This document shows, piece after piece, positions 54,774-63,315 of a stretch of 64,000 nucleotides of DNA (position 1 is the first letter of the stretch; every line of letters begins with the position of its first letter). The translations under genes and the position numbers were made by a program. The stretch lies in assembly GCF_003149515.1 (NCBI RefSeq), contig NZ_CP029145.1:4278001-4342000 (forward strand), read 5' to 3'. This stretch comes from Hymenobacter nivis. GTDB lineage: Bacteria > Bacteroidota > Bacteroidia > Cytophagales > Hymenobacteraceae. The notes beneath the pieces are model-generated. The model saw only the letters and a program-made list of their open reading frames with translations, did not search any database and was not told the origin of the DNA.

Positions 54774-55337
54774 ATGAAAATGATTTTTGCAATCCTCTTT
54801 TCAAGCATTTTACTTTCAACGACTGCTTATGCACAGGTCAATAGAGTGGTCGATGCTAAGCGCGGTTTTAAAGATTTTAAATTAGGTGACCCAAAATCAA
54901 AATGGACTGCCAATCTTGTCTTTGACAAAACGGTTGGTACTATGAAAATGTACCGTTACAATGGTCCATGTTGCCAGCAGGTATTTGATTCACAAGCAGA
55001 AAAAATACTTTTAGGATTTAGTGATGTAAGCAATAAATTAGTGGCGATATATATTTCGACACCGACTAGGCCGTACAAGTGGTTGGAAGGGTATTTGGAG
55101 TATTATGAACATGGATTTAAGGAGATGTTCGGAGAGCCGCAGCATACTGAGCATAAACCCGTACCGGGTAAAAATTTAGAATGTTGGACATATACTTGGT
55201 ATGGTAGCGACTGTTCCATCGATTTACGTGCGTATTATGGCCCAACCGAGAATGGTGAAATGTACTCTGAGGTTTATGTGCTGGACAAAGCCTATGTAAT
55301 GAACCAGTCAAGTAAAAAAAGTAGTTCAGGATTTTAA
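54774..55337 (+). CDS. Secreted hypothetical protein, AT-rich gene
   Basis: The ATG at 54774 opens 187 residues with a signal peptide (MKMIFAILFSSILLSTTAYA). The mature part has FKDFKLGDPKSKWTANLVFD, five cysteines (including a CC pair) and repeated aromatic residues, and ends in a Ser/Lys-rich tail. It is not recognised as a known family; the length and cysteines suggest a small exported, perhaps disulfide-bonded protein. AT-rich codon use matches the neighbouring HEPN gene and differs from clpB, so both may have arrived together. It is followed 12 bp later by the HEPN gene, suggesting one transcript. Confidence 0.6.
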   Translation: MKMIFAILFSSILLSTTAYAQVNRVVDAKRGFKDFKLGDPKSKWTANLVFDKTVGTMKMYRYNGPCCQQVFDSQAEKILLGFSDVSNKLVAIYISTPTRPYKWLEGYLEYYEHGFKEMFGEPQHTEHKPVPGKNLECWTYTWYGSDCSIDLRAYYGPTENGEMYSEVYVLDKAYVMNQSSKKSSSGF

Positions 55338-55349
55338 AAGCAGACTGAG

Positions 55350-55880
55350 ATGAGCGAGATGCAAGGTTTTGGAAAATTGTTTGTAGAGCGGTCTGTTAAG
55401 ATGCTTGATACAAATTGGAATAATTTGAAGGAACAAGATGTAGAGGTTACTACTCTAGTTAGTTGTGTCTTTTCGCTTCTGTGTCTTATTGAGTCTGGCA
55501 TCGAGTTTAAGCTAGGTAGGACAGAATTAGAAAAGGATAAATTTGAAAGATTTTTTGCTGATGTACCGCTTTTTTATAAGTTCAATCCCTCTGAATTTAC
55601 TGAAAATAAAATCATTACTAGTCAAGTGCATATAATAGAGAATAGTATTCTTTGTAACGATTCTCAAAATCGTGGTTTTGAAAATTTGATTAAGAAAATA
55701 AGAAACTCTTTTGCACATGGTAACATATTGCCTATAAATAAAGCAGGAAAATGGGATGCAATTCGTGCTTGGAATAGAAACAGAAATGATATAATTGATT
55801 TTATTTTTGAGGTGGGGACAGAGGAATTGTTTGGAGTATACAAGCAACTGGCCTCGATTTATAAGGAATCAGTAAAATAG
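55350..55880 (+). CDS. HEPN-domain protein, possible RNase or defence toxin
   Basis: The ATG at 55350 gives 176 residues, all-alpha in character, with no signal peptide. Near residues 114-125 it reads KIRNSFAHGN, the R-x4-6-H signature of HEPN domains (R118, H123). HEPN proteins are metal-independent RNases in many toxin-antitoxin, abortive infection and CRISPR systems; an antitoxin partner (often a nucleotidyltransferase, MNT) is not present, but the secreted protein gene lies 12 bp upstream. The gene is AT-rich like the restriction enzyme gene 3.4 kb upstream. It resembles pEK499-type HEPN nucleases; the cellular role is inferred. Confidence 0.7.
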   Translation: MSEMQGFGKLFVERSVKMLDTNWNNLKEQDVEVTTLVSCVFSLLCLIESGIEFKLGRTELEKDKFERFFADVPLFYKFNPSEFTENKIITSQVHIIENSILCNDSQNRGFENLIKKIRNSFAHGNILPINKAGKWDAIRAWNRNRNDIIDFIFEVGTEELFGVYKQLASIYKESVK

Positions 55881-55906
55881 TCCGCCCAATCTGGCTCGAT
55901 CCCCAA

Positions 55907-56092
55907 TCTGGCGCGAGTTTAGGCGCAGCCGTAACTCGTGACCAGCCATGAGGTGGAGGTTGTGCCTCCAGTGCCGCAACGCGGCAATGGTCAGCCGCTC
56001 GGACGGGTCGTTTTAGGACCAGTCGTTCTGTTACGAGGCACATCCTCACCAGGTGTGCTGGCACGAGTTACGCTGCGCTAAACTCGCGCCAG
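55907..56092. repeat. Inverted-repeat-ended element, 186 bp
   Basis: The left end CTGGCGCGAGTTTAGGCGCA (38 bases, 55907-55944) is mirrored by CTGGCACGAGTTACG..CGCGCCAG at 56058-56092, with a few mismatches and a small length difference. A second inner hairpin lies at 55950-55990. The left flank has CCAATCTGGC twice (55886-55895 and 55902-55911). It codes for nothing convincing and may be another non-autonomous repeat of this genome, unrelated to the 146-bp family. Confidence 0.65.
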
Positions 56093-56262
56093 CTTCCGAA
56101 ACACTAAGCTACCTTGGCCGCGGCAGCCACGGCGGCGGGACGCGGGGGCTGCCGTGAGCAGAAACTGAAGACACCCTCGCTACTGCCGCCGCTGGGGTGG
56201 CGGCTGGGGCGCAAGCCTATCCTGACAATATTGACTGGGCCTATTAAGCATTGATTCAAACA

Positions 56263-56298
56263 AAAAGTCCTGCTAGTGCTTGCTAGCGGGGCTTTTTC
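56263..56298 (+). terminator. Hairpin upstream of the amine oxidase gene
   Basis: AAAAAGTCCTGCTAG (56263-56277) pairs, with one mismatch and one G-T pair, with CTAGCGGGGCTTTTT (56284-56298). It lies only 12 bp before the ATG at 56311, so it may be a terminator for an upstream transcript or an attenuator-like element in the leader. The rest of 56093-56262 shows no gene. Confidence 0.6.
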
Positions 56299-56310
56299 TT
56301 GCGCATTACC

Positions 56311-57645
56311 ATGGCTGCCAACAGCAATAATTATTCTACCGACGTGCTGATTATCGGGGCGGGGGCTGCGGGGCTATTGGCGGCGCGGGAGCTGGCCCGG
56401 GCTGGCCGGCGCGTGTGCATCGTGGAGGCGCAGGACCGGATTGGCGGGCGCGTGCACACGCTGGGGCCCCCGGGCTTCACCCAGCCCATTGAGGCCGGGG
56501 CGGAGTTCATGCACGGGGAAGTGCCCCTCACCAGGGCCCTGCTGGCGGAAGCGGGCATGGCTTGGGAGGAAGCCGATGGCGAATCGTACCTAGTGCAGGA
56601 TGGCCAGTTGCAAGCCCAGGCCAATTACTTCGCACCGCTGCCTCCGCTGCTGGAAAAACTCCAGGCGCTGACCCAAGATATACCGCTGGCTGATTTCCTG
56701 ACCCGCGAGTTTCCGGGGCCCCAGCACGCGGCGCTGCGCGCCTTTGCCACCCAGTTTGCCGAAGGCTACGACGCGGCCGATGCGCAGCGCGTGAGCGCCT
56801 GGGCCATGCGCGACGAGTGGGTGGCGGGTGGGGCCCAGGGCTCGCTGCGGCCGGCGGGGGGCTACGGGCCGCTGTTGCACTGGCTGGCGGCGCAGGCGCA
56901 GGCGGCGGGGGTCCTGCTGCACCTGGCGGCGCCGGTGCGGGAAATCCGGTGGCAGCCCGGGCAAGTTGAGGCCGTAACGGCCGCCGGCGCTACTTATCGC
57001 GCCCGGCAGGTGCTGTGCACGGTGCCGTTGGGGGTGTGGCAGCAGGGCCCTCAGCAGGCTGGCTACCTGGGCTTCGTGCCAGAAGTGGCCGCGCACCGGG
57101 CCGCCGCGGCCCAGCTGGGTTTTGGCTCGGTTATCAAAATCGTGCTGGAATTCCGCACACTTTTCTGGCACGAGCGGCTGCCGGAGATGGAGTTTCTGCT
57201 CTCCGATGCGGCCGTGCCTACTTGGTGGAGCCAGCTGCCCGCTACTACGCCCCAGCTAACCGGCTGGCTGGCTGGCCCCGCCGCGCAGCGGCTCGCGGGG
57301 GCTCCTGATGAGGCGGTGCTGCAACTCGCTTTGGCGTCGCTGGCCCCCTTGCTGGCGGTGTCGCTCGAGGCTCTGCAAGGGCAGCTCTGCGCCAGCTACG
57401 TGCGGAACTGGGGCCGCGAGCCGCACACTTACGGTGCGTATTCGTACGCTACGGTGGGCGCTAGGGCGGCGCAAGCGGCCTTGGCTACGCCCGTGGCTGA
57501 CACGCTGTTTTTCGCTGGCGAAGGCGCCTACAGCGGCCCGTTTGCTGGTACGGTGGAGGCTGCGCTTGTTAGTGGCCAGGACGCCGCCCGCGCGCTGCTG
57601 GCCCGGCCGGTACTAGCCGCCGCGCCCAGCCGTCCAGTTGCGTAA
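56311..57645 (+). CDS. Flavin monoamine oxidase family protein
   Basis: The ATG at 56311 gives 444 residues. The N-terminal FAD-binding motif is VLIIGAGAAGLLAARELARAG, followed by RIGGRVHT, EAGAEFMHG and the C-terminal FAD contact TLFFAGEGAYSGPFAGTVEA. The family (PF01593) oxidises amines or polyamines to aldehydes, or acts on carotenoids or porphyrins. No signal peptide is evident, so it is probably cytoplasmic. It stands alone between a hairpin and a convergent methyltransferase gene. Confidence 0.88.
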   Translation: MAANSNNYSTDVLIIGAGAAGLLAARELARAGRRVCIVEAQDRIGGRVHTLGPPGFTQPIEAGAEFMHGEVPLTRALLAEAGMAWEEADGESYLVQDGQLQAQANYFAPLPPLLEKLQALTQDIPLADFLTREFPGPQHAALRAFATQFAEGYDAADAQRVSAWAMRDEWVAGGAQGSLRPAGGYGPLLHWLAAQAQAAGVLLHLAAPVREIRWQPGQVEAVTAAGATYRARQVLCTVPLGVWQQGPQQAGYLGFVPEVAAHRAAAAQLGFGSVIKIVLEFRTLFWHERLPEMEFLLSDAAVPTWWSQLPATTPQLTGWLAGPAAQRLAGAPDEAVLQLALASLAPLLAVSLEALQGQLCASYVRNWGREPHTYGAYSYATVGARAAQAALATPVADTLFFAGEGAYSGPFAGTVEAALVSGQDAARALLARPVLAAAPSRPVA

Positions 57646-57821
57646 TCGATGCGGCTATTAGGGGCCCTGGGGTTGGCGGGCTAGTTGATACCGCCGGCGC
57701 TCTGGGGCCCTATTGCAATCAAATTAGCGCCGTTTTCACTGCTTGGCAGTATGTCAAAATAGCCGGTGGCAGCGGTGTTGCATTGCTCCGCTTGCGCTGA
57801 AATGGCGCTGGCTGCGCATCG

Positions 57822-58670
57822 TTACCCTTTCTCCGCCGAAAGTACCAGTGAGGTAAATTGCAGGCGAATTTCCCCGTCTATCCTTTTCTGCTCCAGCGCT
57901 TCAAACACTGATTTCTTGATGGCTACCCGCGTGGCTTCGTCTGCTTGGTCCATAGCGGCCACTACGGGCGCGGCCACTTCCATCATATTTTGCCAGTATT
58001 CATTCGGCGTGGCAAAACTAACGGTGCTCACCATCTCTTTTTGGTGGACGTTTTGAAAGCCAGCTGCTTGCAATATCCCATCCAGCATGCCGGGCTGCGC
58101 GCAGCGGAACATGCCGGGGGCCCCGGGCGCCGGGGCCGGTAGGGCCATATGCGCGGTAATGGCGCCCATCATGGTGGTTATCCAGGGGTTCTGGGCCGGG
58201 GCGGCCCACACGCAGGTGGCCAGCCGGCCGCCGGGCTTCAGTACCCGGTGCATTTCCTGCGCCGCCAGCAGCATATCCGGGAAAAACATGAAACCCATCC
58301 GGCAGCTGACGGCATCGAAGCGGTGGTTATCGAAGGGCGCTTCGCATACGTCGCCCGCCACCGCTTCGTAGTTAGCAATGCCCTGCTGATTAGCATTTTC
58401 CCGGGCCACGGCCAGCATGCCCTCCGATAAGTCGAGGCCAATTACCCGGCCGTGGTTGGCCAGGCGGGCGATGGTCAGGCCGGGTTCGCCGGTGCCGGTG
58501 GCCACGTCCAGCACTTGGTCGCCGGCCGTGATGTGGAGGGCGTTAACAATCTCGTCCCCTATGGGCCGAAGAAAATTCATTGTCCAGCTGTCCCATTTTT
58601 TCCAGCCGGGGGAAAACCTGTCCCACGTTTGCTTTTGTTGGTCGCGGATTTGCTCAAGGGCAGTTTCCAT
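57822..58670 (-). CDS. Class I SAM-dependent methyltransferase (UbiE-like)
   Basis: The 282-residue product shows SAM motif I in QVLDVATGTGEPGLTIARLA, motif II in GRVIGLDLSEGMLAVARENA, and FDAVSCRMGFMFFPD, LLAAQEMHRVLKPGGRL and TCVWA, as in UbiE/COQ5 and small-molecule methyltransferases. The C-terminal part is less conserved. The acceptor is unknown. No neighbouring biosynthetic genes suggest one. Confidence 0.85.
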   Translation of the reverse strand: METALEQIRDQQKQTWDRFSPGWKKWDSWTMNFLRPIGDEIVNALHITAGDQVLDVATGTGEPGLTIARLANHGRVIGLDLSEGMLAVARENANQQGIANYEAVAGDVCEAPFDNHRFDAVSCRMGFMFFPDMLLAAQEMHRVLKPGGRLATCVWAAPAQNPWITTMMGAITAHMALPAPAPGAPGMFRCAQPGMLDGILQAAGFQNVHQKEMVSTVSFATPNEYWQNMMEVAAPVVAAMDQADEATRVAIKKSVFEALEQKRIDGEIRLQFTSLVLSAEKG

Positions 58671-58898
58671 TGGGGGCGGGGGTGAAGGGTGGAAAAATGT
58701 AGTTCGGGGCTTGCCATATCTCCCACGAGCTGCTCCGGGCCCCCACCGCCGGCAGGCTTGGTGAAGGAGCGGTAAATCATATATAATATAAATAAAATTT
58801 ATGAATCATACATGATTTGTAGCTAGGTTCCCAACCCTGCGCAACGCTGGCGCACGGTGCAGGGAAAGCCGAGCCAGCCTTACCCGGCTAGCTACGGG

Positions 58899-59486
58899 CT
58901 ACGGCATTTTTCCTTGCCGGGCCATCATTTTCTCGCGCGCCATTTGCTGGCTCAGCGCTTCGCGGAGGTAAGCGGCGTCGGCAAAGTGCTGGGGTTTAAG
59001 TAGGTGGCGGTATTTGGCGGGCACGGGCTGGCGGGCGTAGTAGGCCCGATCCACGGCCAGCAAATGGTGCTTGTTGAACTTGTTAGCGTGGGCCACGAAG
59101 CCCGCCACCGTGGCCGCCAGGATGGCGATGCCCAGGGGCGGCGAAATGGCTTCGCTGGCCACGTGCTGTTGCCCGTAGGCATCGGTGCTGGAAATGGGTA
59201 GCGCAAGCGAGGCTCCCACCACGTAGGGCACCAGGAACAGGTAGCCCGCCGCCCGCCGCTTGCGAAACAGCGACAGCAGGGCCCCCGTGGTGTCGGCGCC
59301 GCTGGTGGCCGTGGCTTGGTAGCGCGGCAAGTACCAGTTGTTGAGCACTAACACGGCCCCCGAGTCGGCGGGCGCAGCGGTTGGGGTGGGCCCTTGGGCC
59401 AATGCGCTGGGCGGGCCGGACTGGGCAAAGGCCGCCGGCCCGCTGAGCAACAGCAGCGCCAATAGCAAATGGAAAGGAAAACGCAT
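58899..59486 (-). CDS. Secreted hypothetical protein
   Basis: The 195-residue product has a signal peptide (MRFPFHLLLALLLLSGPAAFA) and an internal hydrophobic segment (AGYLFLVPYVVGASLALPI). Its C-terminal part LKPQHFADAAYLREALSQQM is basic and helical. It follows the next minus-strand gene by 7 bp and weakly resembles it (LKPxxF near the C-terminus), so both may be products of an old duplication. No family recognised. Confidence 0.6.
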   Translation of the reverse strand: MRFPFHLLLALLLLSGPAAFAQSGPPSALAQGPTPTAAPADSGAVLVLNNWYLPRYQATATSGADTTGALLSLFRKRRAAGYLFLVPYVVGASLALPISSTDAYGQQHVASEAISPPLGIAILAATVAGFVAHANKFNKHHLLAVDRAYYARQPVPAKYRHLLKPQHFADAAYLREALSQQMAREKMMARQGKMP

Positions 59487-59493
59487 GGCGGAG

Positions 59494-59985
59494 TTAGCTG
59501 GCGGCCTTCACCGGTACGGCTTTGTAGTTGATAATGGGCTGGTTGAAGAACCGGGGCTTGAGCTTGCGCCGCAACGAACGCGGCAGCGGCTGGCCGGCCG
59601 CGTAGGCCGTAAGGGTGCGCTCCAAGCGGCCGTTGCCGAAACGCAGCATTTTGGATAAGCCGTAGCCCAGGATGGGGGACGCGACCAGGAATACCGCGCC
59701 CACGTTGGGCCCCTCGTTCTGCACTGCGTAGCCGCTGTAGTTGCTGCTCGTCGTGTTGCTGGCCGTGGCGATGCGCACCGCCGACAGGGCCCCGGCCACC
59801 ATCCACCCGGCCCCGCCGGCCTGGCGGCGACCATATAAATTGATGATGGCCTGGGCCGTGTCGTTGTGCAAATATTGGCTTCGTAAGCGCTGCTTAAGTC
59901 CCTGTGGGTCGTTTTCGAGGCCCTGCGCGGCTCCTCTAAAACCGAACAATCCAACCAATAATGCGATAAGTAAAAGTTTGTGCAT
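59494..59985 (-). CDS. Secreted hypothetical protein, partner of the previous
   Basis: The 163-residue product has a signal peptide (MHKLLLIALLVGLFGFRGAA). Hydrophobic stretches (GWMVAGALSAVRIA, NVGAVFLVASPILGYGLSKM) follow, and the C-terminal RRKLKPRFFNQPI parallels the LKPQHF of the downstream protein. The two genes probably form a transcription unit. Function unknown; location is likely periplasmic or membrane-attached. Confidence 0.6.
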   Translation of the reverse strand: MHKLLLIALLVGLFGFRGAAQGLENDPQGLKQRLRSQYLHNDTAQAIINLYGRRQAGGAGWMVAGALSAVRIATASNTTSSNYSGYAVQNEGPNVGAVFLVASPILGYGLSKMLRFGNGRLERTLTAYAAGQPLPRSLRRKLKPRFFNQPIINYKAVPVKAAS

Positions 59986-60122
59986 TCGTATATGAAATGA
60001 GCGAAGGATAAGGGCGCAATATAGTAGGCTACTGCTCGAATAGAATGCGGGTTTGCACTTTGCCGCAGCAACTTGGCCGGCGTCCAGGGGCCCTAAGCAA
60101 GCTGGATTTGTAGTTTTGCCGC

Positions 60123-60737
60123 ATGGGCTCCGTTTTTCAAACCTACCTGCAATTAGGCTTTCTGCATATCTGCAACCCGCGGGCTACCGACCACCTCACG
60201 TTTTTGCTGGCCCTATGCGCGCCCTATGTGCTGGCCGACTGGCGGCGGGTGCTAGCGCTGGTCACGAGCTTCACCGTGGGGCACTCGTTCACGCTGGTGC
60301 TGGCCACGCTGCGGCTCGTCACGTTTCCACCGGCCATTATTGAGGCCCTGATTCCGGTGACCATTATGGCCACGGCCGCCTTCAATCTGGCGCGGGCCGG
60401 GCGGGCGGGCGGGCCCGCCACGCCGCGCCGGGGCCCCGCGTCGCTGCTCTGGACGGCCCCCAACGCCCTGGCCGCCGCGTTTGGCCTCATCCACGGCCTC
60501 GGATTTTCCAACTACCTGCGCGAATTGCTGGGCCAGCAGAGCCGGCCGGTGCTGGAGCTGCTGGCCTTTAATGTGGGCGTAGAGCTGGGGCAGGTGCTGA
60601 TTGTGAGCGTGATCCTGGCGCTGGGGGCCTTGCTGCTGCGCGGCTTCGGCGTGGCCCAGCGCGACTGGGTGCTGGCTGTGAATGGCGCGGCGCTGGGCGT
60701 GGCGGCGCTGCTGCTGCTTCAGCAGAAATACGCTTGA
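60123..60737 (+). CDS. HupE/UreJ-family membrane protein
   Basis: The ATG at 60123 gives 204 residues with six to seven membrane helices, beginning MGSVFQTYLQLGFLHICNPR. HICNPRATDHLTFLLAL, LVTSFTVGHSFTLVLATLRL and AAFGLIHGLGFSNYLREL carry the His-rich helix motifs of the HupE/UreJ family, linked to nickel or cobalt uptake. No hydrogenase or urease genes are near, so the partner metal enzyme is not visible; cobalt or nickel transport is inferred from the family. Confidence 0.85.
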   Translation: MGSVFQTYLQLGFLHICNPRATDHLTFLLALCAPYVLADWRRVLALVTSFTVGHSFTLVLATLRLVTFPPAIIEALIPVTIMATAAFNLARAGRAGGPATPRRGPASLLWTAPNALAAAFGLIHGLGFSNYLRELLGQQSRPVLELLAFNVGVELGQVLIVSVILALGALLLRGFGVAQRDWVLAVNGAALGVAALLLLQQKYA

Positions 60738-60848
60738 GGTAGGAAAAAATGCAGCGCGGTAGGGAGCTCTGCAACTTGGCGGCGTAATTTGCCGCCTTTA
60801 CCAGTCTCGGCTACTTCATCCATTTTGTTGAAACCTATTCCCCGGTCC

Positions 60849-63200
60849 ATGCCCCGTTTTTCCTCCCTGAAAGCCGCGCTGCTGCTGCTGCTGGCCGCCC
60901 CGGCGGCCCACGCGCAGCTCACCAACTCCGGCACCGACAAGTTCGCGCAGCTCGAAACGCTGCTGCCCACGGCTAACAGCTACCGCACCGCCAGCGGGGC
61001 CCCGGGGCCCCAGTACTGGCAGCAGCGCGCCGACTACAACATCGCCGTGACGCTCGACGATGCCAAGCAGGCCATTACGGGCCGCGAAACCATCACCTAC
61101 ACCAACCTCTCGCCCGACACGCTGCCCTACCTGTGGGTGCAGCTCGACCAAAACATCCTCGATAAAAACTCCATTACCACCGCCACGCAGGTGGCCGCGC
61201 TCGACGCGCGGGTGCCATTCCAGGCCGTGGACAATATGGTGCAGCGCGACTTCGACGGCGGGTTCAAGATTGAGTCCGTGACCTCGGCCGACGGCAAGGC
61301 GCTGGCTCACGTCATCAACCATACCATGATGCGGGTGGATTTGCCCCGGGCCCTGGGGCCCAAGCAGTCGGTGTCGTTCAAAATTAATTGGCGCTACAAT
61401 ATCAACGACCAGCTGAAAATCAACGAGCGCAGCGGGTACGAATACTTTCCGCAGGACAAAAATTACCTCTACGAAATCGCGCAGTTTTACCCGCGCATGG
61501 CCGTGTACTCAGATTTCCAGGGCTGGCAGAATAAGCAGTTTTTGGGCAACGGCGAGTTTGCCCTACCCTTTGGCGACTACCGCGTGAGCATTACCGCCCC
61601 GGCCGACCACGTGGTGGGCGCCACCGGCACGCTCCAGAACGCTGCCCAGGTGCTCACTGGTACCCAGCAGGCGCGCCTGCGCCAGGCCGTGGGGGCCAAA
61701 AAGCCGGTGCTCATCGTGAGCCAGGCCGAGGCCGTGAAGAACGAAAGCAGCCAGGCCGGCCGCACCAAAACCTGGACCTTCGCCGCCAAAAACGTGCGCG
61801 ACTTTGCCTGGTGCAGCTCGCGTAAGTTTATCTGGGACGCCATGGGCGTGCAGCAGAACGGTAAGCCGGTGATGTGCATGAGCTACTACCCCAAGGAGGG
61901 TAACCCGCTGTGGGGCAAGTACTCTACGGAAGTAGTGGCCCACACCATCAAGACGTATTCGAAGTTTACCATCCCGTACCAGTACCCGGTGGCCATCTCG
62001 GTGCACGGCCCGGTGGGCGGCATGGAGTACCCGATGCTGTGCTTCAACGGGGGCCGGCCTGAGGCCGACGGCACCTACTCGGCCGACCGGAAGTACGGCA
62101 TGATTTCGGTGATCATTCACGAAGTGGGCCACAACTTCTTCCCGATGATTGTGAACTCCGATGAGCGCCAGTGGACGTGGATGGACGAAGGCCTGAATAC
62201 CTTTATGCAGTACCTGACGGAGCAGGAGTGGGAGCGCAACTACCCCTCGCGCCGCGGCGAGCCGAAGGACATTGTGGCTTATATGCGCACCGATAAGAGC
62301 CTGCAAACCCCGATTATGACCAACTCGGAATCGGTGCTGCAATTTGGTAATAACGCCTACGGCAAGCCCGCCACGGCCCTGAACGTACTGCGCGAAACGG
62401 TGATGGGCCGCGAGCTGTTCGACTACGCCTTCAAAACCTACGCCCAGCGCTGGGCCTACAAGCACCCCACGCCCGCCGATTTCTTCCGCACGATGGAGGA
62501 CGCCTCGGCTGTGGACCTTGACTGGTTCTGGCGCGGCTGGTTCTACGGCACCGACCGCTGCGACCTGAGCATTGACGCGGTGAAGTACTACAACGTGAAC
62601 ACCAAGGACCCGAGCGTGGAAAACGCCCGCCTGCAAAAACTGCAAGCTGCCCAGCCGCAAACCGTATCGCAGCAGCGCAACGCCCAGGACATCAAGCAGA
62701 CCGTGGTGGACGAGAAGCCCGACCTGAAGGACTTCTACAACAGCTACGACCCGCTGGCCGTGACCGATGCCGACCGCAGCCGCTACACCGCTTACACCAA
62801 AAACCTGACCTCCGACCAGCAGCAGCGCCTGCGCGACAACACCAACTTCTACGAGCTGAGCCTCCGCAATGTGGGCGGCCTCGTAATGCCAGTCATTCTG
62901 CAACTGACCTACGCCGATGGCAGCCAGGAAATCCAGAATATTCCGGTGGAGCTGTGGCGCAAAAACAACGAGCAGGTGACTAAGGTCGTGACCACGAGCA
63001 AGCCGGTGGTGAGCTTTGTGCTCGACCCCTACCTGCAAACGGCCGATACCGACCTGAGTAACAACGCCTATCCGCGCCAGCCCGTGGCCTCGCGCTTCGA
63101 GCTGTTCCAGCAGTCGTTCCCGGCCCAGCCTAACCCCATGCAGCTGCAATCCATCCAAAGCTCAACGCAAAAAGCCGAGGACAAGCCGCTGAACAAATAG
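60849..63200 (+). CDS. Secreted M1-family metallopeptidase
   Basis: The ATG at 60849 (not 60789) starts a signal peptide (MPRFSSLKAALLLLLAAPAA). The 783-residue product has an N-terminal beta domain and a catalytic domain with HEVGHNFFP (HExxH at 424-428) and the third zinc Glu at 447 in WMDEGLNTFMQYL. The usual GAMEN motif is replaced by HGPVGGMEYPM. It probably trims peptides in the periplasm. It is unrelated by position to the membrane-fused M1 domain at 35.6-37.4 kb but shares the same catalytic layout. A strong terminator follows. Confidence 0.92.
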   Translation: MPRFSSLKAALLLLLAAPAAHAQLTNSGTDKFAQLETLLPTANSYRTASGAPGPQYWQQRADYNIAVTLDDAKQAITGRETITYTNLSPDTLPYLWVQLDQNILDKNSITTATQVAALDARVPFQAVDNMVQRDFDGGFKIESVTSADGKALAHVINHTMMRVDLPRALGPKQSVSFKINWRYNINDQLKINERSGYEYFPQDKNYLYEIAQFYPRMAVYSDFQGWQNKQFLGNGEFALPFGDYRVSITAPADHVVGATGTLQNAAQVLTGTQQARLRQAVGAKKPVLIVSQAEAVKNESSQAGRTKTWTFAAKNVRDFAWCSSRKFIWDAMGVQQNGKPVMCMSYYPKEGNPLWGKYSTEVVAHTIKTYSKFTIPYQYPVAISVHGPVGGMEYPMLCFNGGRPEADGTYSADRKYGMISVIIHEVGHNFFPMIVNSDERQWTWMDEGLNTFMQYLTEQEWERNYPSRRGEPKDIVAYMRTDKSLQTPIMTNSESVLQFGNNAYGKPATALNVLRETVMGRELFDYAFKTYAQRWAYKHPTPADFFRTMEDASAVDLDWFWRGWFYGTDRCDLSIDAVKYYNVNTKDPSVENARLQKLQAAQPQTVSQQRNAQDIKQTVVDEKPDLKDFYNSYDPLAVTDADRSRYTAYTKNLTSDQQQRLRDNTNFYELSLRNVGGLVMPVILQLTYADGSQEIQNIPVELWRKNNEQVTKVVTTSKPVVSFVLDPYLQTADTDLSNNAYPRQPVASRFELFQQSFPAQPNPMQLQSIQSSTQKAEDKPLNK

Positions 63201-63225
63201 GCAGCACCAGCTTTCGAGCAGATAC

Positions 63226-63257
63226 AAAAAGAGCGGCTCCCAGGAGCCGCTCTTTTT
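63226..63257. terminator. Bidirectional terminator after the M1 peptidase gene
   Basis: AAAAAGAGCGGCTCC (63226-63240) pairs perfectly with GGAGCCGCTCTTTTT (63243-63257). A and T tracts on both sides suit termination of the plus-strand peptidase gene and possibly of the minus-strand cytochrome gene. Confidence 0.9.
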
Positions 63258-63315
63258 GGTGGTGCATGTAGCTCGGACTACAAAGTCCACGCTACACGGT
63301 TGCCTTCCGAACGAG

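Noticed and set aside
58899..59985. Two tandem secreted proteins as a toxin-antitoxin pair
   Set aside because: Both carry signal peptides and weakly resemble one another, which fits duplicated envelope proteins and not a toxin with a cytoplasmic antitoxin.
61563..63158. Long minus-strand open frame opposite the M1 peptidase gene
   Set aside because: The opposite frame codes for a complete peptidase with signal peptide and zinc site. The minus frame has His/Val/Gly-rich shadow composition and no motifs.
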